Source: an uncultured Verrucomicrobiota bacterium
GTDB lineage: Bacteria; Verrucomicrobiota; Kiritimatiellia; RFP12; UBA1067
Length of the DNA stretch: 5,083 bases
Reading direction: 5' to 3'
NCBI GenBank assembly: GCA_947305825.1
Contig: CAMZET010000116.1
Span: 1-5,083, forward strand
Part shown: positions 1 to 5,083 of the stretch, one piece after another
Numbering within the stretch: position 1 is the first letter of the stretch
How the letters are laid out: each line of letters starts with the position of its first letter
Program-made: the position numbers and the translations under genes
Notes under the pieces: model-generated
What the model was told of the DNA's origin: nothing
Seen by the model: only the letters and a program-made list of their open reading frames with translations
Databases searched by the model: none

Positions 1-168
1 ATCTACGGTTGCCGCATCTACGAGGCGGGAACGCTCGTGCGCGACTTCCGCCCCTGCGTGTTCGGGCCGCTGGATGGTACGCCTGTTGTCGGTTTGAAGG
101 ACGAAGTCACAGGCACCTTCATCTCCTATCCGGCCGCCACGGCCTCGAAGCGCCTAACGTGCGGCGGG
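1..168 (+). repeat. Repeat unit end, copy A (protein-level repeat, 199-residue period)
   Basis: This stretch encodes residues 1-56 of the first protein and aligns without net length change to residues 200-255. Shared positions include IYGC, the following I and E, the RD pair, a proline three residues after it, and GL-x-D. The DNA identity is high only at the start (ATCTACGG-TGC), so this is an old, diverged duplication. Confidence 0.7.
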
Positions 169-1056
169 AAGATGGAACTCCCGCCCTATGTCGAGACGCT
201 CCGCGCCGATTCCCGCTACATCGACACAGGCTATCTTGTGACGGCGAACACCAAGGTTGCAATCGACTATGCGCCAACTGAAGAAAAAGGAAGCGGTGAC
301 ACATGGTACCTTTTTGCCGCCAAGGACACGCACAACTTTGCCGCCTACATAAACGACAAGGGGTTTGGTTTTATTAACAGTAGCAGCTGGATGAAGGGTG
401 TGGGCGCGGATGTTGGGGCGAGCTCAGTGAATGTTCGTCGCACAGTCATCCTAGACAATCCGGCCAACATGGGCGCTATTGTTACCGAGGGAGTGACGAA
501 TGCAACTTGCGCCACAACGGCAGGAGGGCCGTTTTCTCGACTTACATTAAGGCTTGGTACGCAAGTTGGCACTGTTGCCAACTGTGCCTCGATCCGCATC
601 TACGGCTGCAAGATATGGGAGAAGGAGAATGGCGAATACGTTTTGAAGCGCGACTATGTTCCGGCGGTCGAGGACAGCGTTGCGGGGCTGCGCGACGCGA
701 CCGGCAACGACGCGACATTCAGGGTGTGCGCCTCTACTGCGGCATCGCCTCTCACTTACGGCGGTGCGTTCACGCCGGTTGTGGCGCAGACGGCTGCCAG
801 GGTTATGCATGGCAATACAGTCACGCTGACGGCAACGGCTCCCGGCGCCACATCGTATAGCTGGTACAGAAACGGCGAGGAAATTCCCGGCGCGACATCA
901 TCCTCGCTTGTTGTTCGCTGGAGACGTGGCGGCGAAACCGACACATATGCGGCAAGGTCCGCTTATGCAGTTGATGCAGCGACAATCGAAAGCGGCGAGT
1001 CTGAATCCGTTGCAGTCGAGAATGCCACGCCGGGGCTGACTGTAATCATCAGATGA
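1..1056 (+). CDS. LamG/concanavalin-like repeat protein with C-terminal Ig-like domain (3' part; 5' end outside window)
   Basis: The frame is open from base 1, so this is the last 351 codons of a longer gene. A GTG at 37 could serve as a start but lies inside a conserved repeat, so it is not taken as one. Residues 1-56 match residues 200-255 (IYGC-R/K-I-Y/W-E, then L-x-RD-F/Y-x-P, then V-x-GL-x-D, ending in a GG pair), giving a period of 199 residues. Residues about 62-241 form one complete unit opening with YIDTGY, the usual look of LamG-like beta-sandwich repeats in PVC-bacterial surface proteins. Residues about 258-340 look like an Ig fold: SWYRNGEEIPGATSSSL carries the core Trp (W288), but the disulfide cysteines are missing. 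The protein stops soon after at TPGLTVIIR, with no PEP-CTERM, LPXTG or membrane segment. The likely role is extracellular binding or adhesion; the ligand is unknown. The gene overlaps the next one by four bases. The domain reading is fairly sure, the biological role is not. Confidence 0.8.
   Translation: MYGCRIYEAGTLVRDFRPCVFGPLDGTPVVGLKDEVTGTFISYPAATASKRLTCGGKMELPPYVETLRADSRYIDTGYLVTANTKVAIDYAPTEEKGSGDTWYLFAAKDTHNFAAYINDKGFGFINSSSWMKGVGADVGASSVNVRRTVILDNPANMGAIVTEGVTNATCATTAGGPFSRLTLRLGTQVGTVANCASIRIYGCKIWEKENGEYVLKRDYVPAVEDSVAGLRDATGNDATFRVCASTAASPLTYGGAFTPVVAQTAARVMHGNTVTLTATAPGATSYSWYRNGEEIPGATSSSLVVRWRRGGETDTYAARSAYAVDAATIESGESESVAVENATPGLTVIIR
598..765 (+). repeat. Repeat unit end, copy B (protein-level repeat, 199-residue period)
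   Basis: This is the partner of the copy at the window start, 597 bases downstream. It encodes residues 200-255, from IYGCKIWE to the LTYGG that precedes the Ig-like domain. It shows that the LamG-like unit is tandemly repeated and that further copies may lie upstream of the window. Confidence 0.7.
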
Positions 1057-3476
1057 AAATGCGTTCCAACATCTTACTGGCTGTTTTTGCTGCGGCGGTC
1101 GTCAATGTCGCCGCTGCGGCGGCGACCGGCGAACAACCAAGCGCGCCGTCACGCAAATTCGTCGGATTCGCCTGGGAGTTCTCGCGGATGTCATTGCGCG
1201 ACCTCGCGCCTTACGCCGACGAACTTGACACAACCCCGCTGAACGGCATCGGCGTATACCTGAACGAGAAAACGCCGGACGGGACGCTTGTCAGCACGCA
1301 CAACATCATGCATACGCTCTGGAGCCGTGACGCGCTCCTGCCGCTCGTTCCTCTCGCCCGCGAGTTGACGGCGCACGCCTCGATGCGCGAATCGTTCATA
1401 GGCACGTTCCGCGCGCCGGCCAAGCGGATAGACTGGTCGGACGATGCGAGATGGGGCACGATCGCCACGAACATGGCTATCGCCGCGTGGTTTGCGAAGG
1501 CCGGCGGATTTCGCGGCATTTCAATGGACCCCGAGGACTATCGCCATTCCGGCCAGTTCCGGAGGCGCGGCGGCGATGCTCCGTACGAAGAGCTGTGCAG
1601 ACTGGTCAGACAGCGCGGACGCGAAGTTTTTTCCGGCGTGTTTCGAGAATATCCAGATGTCAGGATTCTTTCGTTCTGGCTTCTTTCCCTCACGCACACG
1701 TATCTTGCATCGGACGATCCGGCGCGCGATGCCGCCGAAAATGGCGATCTGTGGCCGGCGTTTGTCGACGGCATTCTGGACGTGGCGCCTCCGGAGGCGC
1801 TTATTGTCGACGGCAACGAGCATTCGTATCGCTACAATGCCGGTCACGGCGATTTTGCGCGCACCGCCATCGCCGTGCGCAGCAGGCTCCCCGCTCTCGT
1901 CTCGCCGGGAAACAGGGATAAGTACCGCCGCCAGGTTTCGGTCTCGTTCGGTCTGTATCTCGACATGTACACCAACCCGCCCGGCTCAAGTTGGTTCTTC
2001 GGCCCGCTGAACGGATCGCGACTGGGACGCTTTGCCGCAAATCTCCATGCGGCGGCGGAATCGGCCGATGAATACGTCTGGTTCTGGGGCGAAAAGCATT
2101 GCTGGGCCGATTGGCGCGGGAAAGGACCGTCCGACGAGCGCAAAATATCGCATGATACCTGGGAGAGCCGCCTTCCGGGAATGGAAGACGAAATCCTTTT
2201 GCAGAAGGCGCCGGGCGAATTCGTCCGCAATCGTGTCGCGAAACTGAAAGATGCGGGGCTTCTGCGGCCAGTCAACGCAAATCCTGGATGTACCGGCGTT
2301 GGAGACGCCGTGCCGCCGCCATATTCCGTCTGGCGGCAGAAGGGGACAAAACCCGGGCGGTTCTTCAGAGACTCTGTTTCGGCTGACGGCGACGGGTCGT
2401 CGCTCGCGGCGGATGGGGTCGAGGACGGCGCGATTTCGGTCTCGCTTCCCAGGGAGCCGAAGCCGGGGGAGAGGTTTCTCGTTTCAACATTCGCGAAAGG
2501 AGACGGTGTTTCCGCTTCTGTCGCATGGAAGCGGAACGGCAAATTCGATTGGAATGTGCTTGCGCCCGTACAACTGCGGTTTGGCGCGGCCAATGCGGAG
2601 GGCTGGCGCGAGGGCGAGGCTCTGGTTTGCGTTCCAAGGGGTGCGGACGGAATGTCGCTCATAATTTCCGTGCGCCAGAAGCCGGACACGAGCGGCATAT
2701 GCCGCATAGACGCCGTGAAGATACAGCCTCTCGATTTGCGCACAATCGACCTTTTCACTGTCGGCGCAGACGCGCTAGGCTTGCTCGACGGTCATGTTCA
2801 GGGCATTGCCGCGACGGACGACGCTCTCTACATGTCGCAGATGAAGCGGATCGTAAAGGTCGATTGGAACGGCAAAGTCCTCAAGACGATACCAACGCCG
2901 CACCATACTGGTGACATTGCATTCGCCGACGGCAGGCTTTATGCAGCGGTCGCGCTGATGGTGGATGGGAAGAAGGCAGGCCGGATAATGGTTTTCGACG
3001 AAGATCTGAAGCCGGTAAAAGAAGTGAATGTCGATCGCGGCATAGACGGCATTACATGCATGAACGGAATATTGTATTTGGGCATGGGTGCGAAGGAGCA
3101 GCCGTCGTCCGAACCGCACCGCGTGAACATACTAGGGCGTTTCAGCGCCGAAACCCTGGAGGAAATCCTGCCCCGCGCCGAATTCGACTATGGCGTGGAG
3201 ACGTCGTATGGCTTTCAGGATCTCGCCAACGACGGCGAAAACGTCTATGCCGCGTTCTACACCGCCGATGGCGATGCTCCGATGGCGGTGTTCGACGCGG
3301 GCTTGAACATAAGGGGGCGCGGCTGGTTCGATGCAAGCCAGGGCCTGGACGTCGCGCCGGCGCATTTGTGCGCGGGGAAGAGGGCTTTCGTCTGCGCCGA
3401 GACCAAGGCGAAAAAAGGACTGGTCATGTCGTGCGCCGTGAGGCTGTGGTTCCCGGACAAAGGTGATTTCCTGTGA
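1053..3476 (+). CDS. Secreted glycoside-hydrolase-like protein: putative TIM barrel, beta-sandwich and propeller-like C-terminus
   Basis: An 807-residue protein starting at the ATG that overlaps the upstream stop (ATGA). No Shine-Dalgarno sequence is visible, which fits translational coupling; an ATG six bases further in is an alternative. Residues 1-24 are a Sec signal peptide (MKMRSN, hydrophobic core, Ala-rich cleavage region). Residues about 34-405 read as an alternating alpha/beta domain with acidic motifs at the ends of predicted strands: MDPEDY (D159, E161), VDGNEHSY (D253, E256) and VWFWGEKHCW (E347). These positions fit a retaining or inverting TIM-barrel hydrolase, but the assignment of catalytic residues is inference. 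Residues about 424-559 look like a carbohydrate-binding-type beta-sandwich, ending in CRIDAVKIQPL. Residues about 560-807 contain recurring short strands (DALYMSQ, GRLYAAV, GILYLGM, ENVYAAF), suggesting a beta-propeller. I do not recognise a named family; the substrate is unknown. The next gene overlaps its stop, so it is likely co-expressed with the Tat flavoenzyme. Confidence 0.8.
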   Translation: MKMRSNILLAVFAAAVVNVAAAAATGEQPSAPSRKFVGFAWEFSRMSLRDLAPYADELDTTPLNGIGVYLNEKTPDGTLVSTHNIMHTLWSRDALLPLVPLARELTAHASMRESFIGTFRAPAKRIDWSDDARWGTIATNMAIAAWFAKAGGFRGISMDPEDYRHSGQFRRRGGDAPYEELCRLVRQRGREVFSGVFREYPDVRILSFWLLSLTHTYLASDDPARDAAENGDLWPAFVDGILDVAPPEALIVDGNEHSYRYNAGHGDFARTAIAVRSRLPALVSPGNRDKYRRQVSVSFGLYLDMYTNPPGSSWFFGPLNGSRLGRFAANLHAAAESADEYVWFWGEKHCWADWRGKGPSDERKISHDTWESRLPGMEDEILLQKAPGEFVRNRVAKLKDAGLLRPVNANPGCTGVGDAVPPPYSVWRQKGTKPGRFFRDSVSADGDGSSLAADGVEDGAISVSLPREPKPGERFLVSTFAKGDGVSASVAWKRNGKFDWNVLAPVQLRFGAANAEGWREGEALVCVPRGADGMSLIISVRQKPDTSGICRIDAVKIQPLDLRTIDLFTVGADALGLLDGHVQGIAATDDALYMSQMKRIVKVDWNGKVLKTIPTPHHTGDIAFADGRLYAAVALMVDGKKAGRIMVFDEDLKPVKEVNVDRGIDGITCMNGILYLGMGAKEQPSSEPHRVNILGRFSAETLEEILPRAEFDYGVETSYGFQDLANDGENVYAAFYTADGDAPMAVFDAGLNIRGRGWFDASQGLDVAPAHLCAGKRAFVCAETKAKKGLVMSCAVRLWFPDKGDFL
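3460..3466 (+). promoter_or_regulatory. Shine-Dalgarno site for the FAD oxidoreductase
   Basis: AAGGTGA matches the anti-Shine-Dalgarno core and lies 6 bases before GTG 3473 and 9 bases before ATG 3476. It sits inside the last codons of the upstream gene, so ribosomes finishing that gene would expose or reuse it. Either start is compatible with the spacing. Confidence 0.6.
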
Positions 3477-4858
3477 TGATCGGACGCAGAGGATTCCTTG
3501 TCGGCACGATATGCGCGGCGTTCGCCGAAGGCGCGAAGGGACGCGACAAGGCGGAACCGGCCCGTCTTGCAAAGTCCGATGTTTTCGTCGCTGGCGCGGG
3601 ACCGGCGGGATTCGTCGCGGCGATCGCTGCGGCGAGGAACGGCGCGAATGTGACGCTCGCGGAATCGTTCGGCTTCCCCGGCGGCATGGCAACGGCGGGT
3701 CTGGTGGGCCCTATTTCAAAGTTCAATTTTGCAGGACGCCGCGTAGTCGGCGGAATCGCGTGGGAGTTCGTCGAGCGCATGGCCGCGCTTGGCGGCGCTG
3801 TAACGGATCTCCCGAAGGGCAATGTCCCGTTCGAGGCTGAAGTCTACCGGCGCGTGGCGCGCGAGATGCTGGAGGAGGCGGGTGTGCGCTGTCTCTGGCA
3901 GACTCAAGTTTGCGGCGAACCGGAACTTTCGGCGGACGGTTCCATACGCGCCGTGACGCTTTCGACAGGCGGCTTTCTTGCGCGTATTGAGGCGAACCGC
4001 TTTGTGGACTGCACGGCGTCCGGCGCGATCGTCGGGCATTGCGGCTTCGGCGGCTTCCGTTCGGAGAAAGGCGCCGCCCAGCCGCTGTCGCTCTGCTTCA
4101 TACTGGGAGGCGTCGACACCGACAATGCGCGCGTGCTTGTGGGGAAAGACAATGAGCGGTCGAGAAATCCTGTTTTGAGAGATGCGCTGCAAAAGGCGAT
4201 GGCCGCCGGGCGCATCAGGTCTTTTGGCGGGCCGTGGGCCGTCTGGGGCAGCACGATCCGCAGCGGGTTCGTGAGCGTCAACGCGACTCGCGCCGCTGCG
4301 GCAGATGTCACAGACCCGATTCAGATCGCTGAAGCGACGGCTCTCATGCGGCGCGAGATACCCGAAATTGTGGCGGTGATGCGCGAGGCGGATCCAGCCT
4401 TCCGCACCGCATGGCTGGCGCAGACTGCCGCAGCCAGCGGATTCCGCGAATGCCGCGAAATCGCGGCGCTGCATCGCGTCACGGCGCAGGAGTTCCTCGG
4501 CGGCGCGGACGAGCCGGACGCGATTGCGCTAGCCGCGCATCCAATGGACAGTCATATCGCCGGTTCAAGTGCGCAGAACCTGACTTTTCTCGAACGTCCT
4601 GGGGTTGTGCCGCTGCGTTCGCTTGTGTCCGCCAAATGCCCGAACCTCCTTGCGGCCGGCGGCCTAGTCGCGGCCGAATCTGCGCCGTTCGCGTCGATCC
4701 GCGTACAGGCGCAATGCATGGCTACTGGCCAGGCGGCAGGAACGCTCGCGGCGTATCGCATGGACGAAGACGCACGGCAGGCCGATTTTGCCGCAGTCCG
4801 CCGCATCTGCGAGCGAAACGGCGCGATCACCATGTCGAAAAACGGCAGCTGCTCGTGA
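3473..4858 (+). CDS. Tat-exported FAD-dependent oxidoreductase (FAD_oxidored / PF12831-like)
   Basis: A 461-residue flavoprotein, or 460 if the ATG at 3476 is used instead of GTG 3473. Both starts overlap the upstream stop. The N-terminus has a twin-arginine motif (GRRGFLVG, R5-R6) and a short hydrophobic stretch, so the folded, FAD-loaded enzyme is probably exported by Tat. Residues about 36-62 form the Rossmann dinucleotide fold with GAGPAG at G41-G46 and a strand-ending acidic residue (TLAES) for the FAD ribose. GFPGGMATAG follows, as usual in this family. The C-terminal FAD motif is clear: NLLAAGG at 391-397, SIRV at 408-411 and CMATGQAAG at 415-423. This pattern is typical of FAD_oxidored proteins, which are common in planctomycete and verrucomicrobial glycan loci and sometimes mislabelled xanthan lyase. 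The electron acceptor and substrate are unknown. Its operon partner suggests action on a sugar or glycan product outside the cytoplasm, which is inference. The gene appears intact at both ends. Confidence 0.9.
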   Translation: MMIGRRGFLVGTICAAFAEGAKGRDKAEPARLAKSDVFVAGAGPAGFVAAIAAARNGANVTLAESFGFPGGMATAGLVGPISKFNFAGRRVVGGIAWEFVERMAALGGAVTDLPKGNVPFEAEVYRRVAREMLEEAGVRCLWQTQVCGEPELSADGSIRAVTLSTGGFLARIEANRFVDCTASGAIVGHCGFGGFRSEKGAAQPLSLCFILGGVDTDNARVLVGKDNERSRNPVLRDALQKAMAAGRIRSFGGPWAVWGSTIRSGFVSVNATRAAAADVTDPIQIAEATALMRREIPEIVAVMREADPAFRTAWLAQTAAASGFRECREIAALHRVTAQEFLGGADEPDAIALAAHPMDSHIAGSSAQNLTFLERPGVVPLRSLVSAKCPNLLAAGGLVAAESAPFASIRVQAQCMATGQAAGTLAAYRMDEDARQADFAAVRRICERNGAITMSKNGSCS

Positions 4859-4912
4859 GGATCGCGGTGTCTTTGCCGATGCAGGCTAAACATGCAATGT
4901 GTGCGTATCTGC

Positions 4913-4927
4913 CATGGGGTCCCCATG
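4913..4927. repeat. 15-base palindrome CATGGGG-T-CCCCATG
   Basis: Seven-base arms are perfectly complementary around a single central T. As RNA it could fold with a 6-bp stem and a 3-base loop; as DNA it could be a protein-binding site. It shares the GGGG...CCCC theme with the next palindrome, 15 bases away. Confidence 0.6.
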
Positions 4928-4942
4928 TCGCCGAATCTTTAA

Positions 4943-4955
4943 GGGGACTGTCCCC
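4943..4955. repeat. REP-like palindrome GGGGAC-T-GTCCCC
   Basis: Six-base arms are perfectly complementary around one T, preceded by TTAA. GGGGAC(A/T)GTCCCC palindromes recur in intergenic regions of many bacteria and are often associated with RAYT (IS200-like Y1) transposases. That association is from general knowledge; no transposase is in the window. Confidence 0.6.
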
Positions 4956-4979
4956 GCCTAGGAGATGCCCTACAACTGG

Positions 4980-5004
4980 GGTCGCGGGCGTCCCGCTCGC
5001 GACC
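4980..5004. repeat. Strong hairpin, 11-bp arms, 3-base loop
   Basis: GGTCGCGGGCG and CGCTCGCGACC pair over 11 positions with one G-T pair, around the loop TCC. It is the most stable structure in the window. It may be a dispersed intergenic repeat or an attenuating or protective 3' structure for the operon mRNA. The nearest T-run on the plus strand starts eight bases after the stem (TTTT at 5012-5015), so it is a poor match to an intrinsic terminator. Confidence 0.65.
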
Positions 5005-5017
5005 AAGGAGGTTTTCG

Positions 5018-5037
5018 GCAAAAAGGGCCAGACCCTT
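5018..5037 (-). terminator. Possible weak intrinsic terminator on the minus strand / REP-like palindrome
   Basis: AAGGG (5023-5027) and CCCTT (5033-5037) flank the loop CCAGA. Read on the minus strand the stem ends in a run of five Ts (CCCTTTTTG), like a short terminator for a minus-strand gene lying to the right of the window. The same motif resembles the AAGGGTCAGACCCTT class of RAYT-associated repeats, which is an equally good reading. Confidence 0.3.
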
Positions 5038-5083
5038 CTATATAAGCTCTACTGTATATGCTTGACTGTTGGCTGTGGGATGT

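Larger units (their letters stand above)
4859..5083. other. Palindrome-rich intergenic region after the operon
   Basis: No convincing gene is present here. The stretch carries four inverted repeats, listed separately. No canonical plus-strand Rho-independent terminator with an immediate T-run follows the stop of the oxidoreductase gene, so the end of the transcript is uncertain. A short frame from ATG 5058 runs off the window end and cannot be judged. Confidence 0.6.

Noticed and set aside
1785..1800. Perfect 16-base palindrome GCGCCTCCGGAGGCGC inside the hydrolase-like gene
   Set aside because: It encodes ordinary residues (APPEA) in frame, and GC-rich palindromes of this size arise readily in high-GC coding DNA. 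No second copy was noticed.
2692..2705. Perfect 14-base palindrome GCGGCATATGCCGC inside the hydrolase-like gene
   Set aside because: It is within an uninterrupted frame encoding SGICR, with no other sign of a regulatory site or insertion.
1844..2758. Long minus-strand open frame (304 codons) opposite the hydrolase-like gene
   Set aside because: It lies wholly inside a convincing plus-strand gene with a signal peptide and domain motifs. Its Arg/Ser/Pro-rich composition is typical of antisense frames in high-GC DNA, and no family motif is visible.
3716..4474. Minus-strand open frame (252 codons) opposite the oxidoreductase gene
   Set aside because: It overlaps the FAD protein between its clear N- and C-terminal FAD motifs. 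Its composition is that of a shadow frame and no domain is recognisable.
5005..5011. AAGGAGG, a perfect Shine-Dalgarno-like string
   Set aside because: No ATG, GTG or TTG start lies at a usable distance downstream; the next bases are GTTTTCGGC-type sequence without a start codon in range.
4827..5021. Minus-strand frame of 64 codons across the intergenic palindromes
   Set aside because: Its ASGTPATPVV-like segment is simply the translation of the GC-rich hairpin, a common source of spurious small proteins. It also overlaps the end of the oxidoreductase gene.
5039..5067. TATATAA and TTGACT as promoter elements
   Set aside because: TATATAA has no -35 match about 17 bases upstream. TTGACT at 5062-5067 is too close to the window end to see a -10 box.

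Overview
The window is high-GC, fully coding bacterial DNA: three same-strand genes run nearly end to end, followed by about 225 bases of palindrome-rich intergenic DNA. The best guess for the source is an uncultured member of the PVC superphylum (Kiritimatiellota, Verrucomicrobiota or Lentisphaerota). This rests on the style of the first protein (repeated LamG/concanavalin-like units with an IYGCxIYE...LVRDFxPC signature plus a C-terminal Ig-like domain) and on the pairing of a large secreted TIM-barrel-type protein with a Tat-exported FAD oxidoreductase. The assignment is from remembered family style, not from a search.

Layout. Bases 1-1056 are the 3' end of a large surface or secreted repeat protein. 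It has the tail of one LamG-like unit, one full unit and a terminal Ig-like domain, with no visible C-terminal anchor. Bases 1053-3476 encode an 807-residue Sec-exported protein that looks like a glycoside-hydrolase-type barrel joined to a beta-sandwich and a beta-propeller-like C-terminus. Bases 3473-4858 encode a 461-residue FAD-dependent oxidoreductase of the FAD_oxidored (PF12831-like) type with a twin-arginine signal. Both gene junctions overlap start and stop codons (ATGA, then GTGATGA), so the three are very probably one transcript with coupled translation. The promoter lies upstream of the window.

Bases 4859-5083 hold four separate inverted repeats in under 130 bases. Two of them (GGGGACTGTCCCC and AAGGG-CCAGA-CCCTT) resemble the REP-type palindromes that accompany RAYT/IS200-like transposases in many genomes. 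No transposase is visible here.

Working hypothesis: the locus is an extracytoplasmic glycan-handling cassette in which a LamG/Ig protein binds a polymer or surface, a Sec-exported hydrolase-like enzyme acts on it, and a Tat-exported flavoenzyme oxidises a product or substituent. All three proteins appear to act outside the cytoplasm. No substrate can be named from the sequence. I see no tRNA, rRNA, CRISPR array or complete mobile element.
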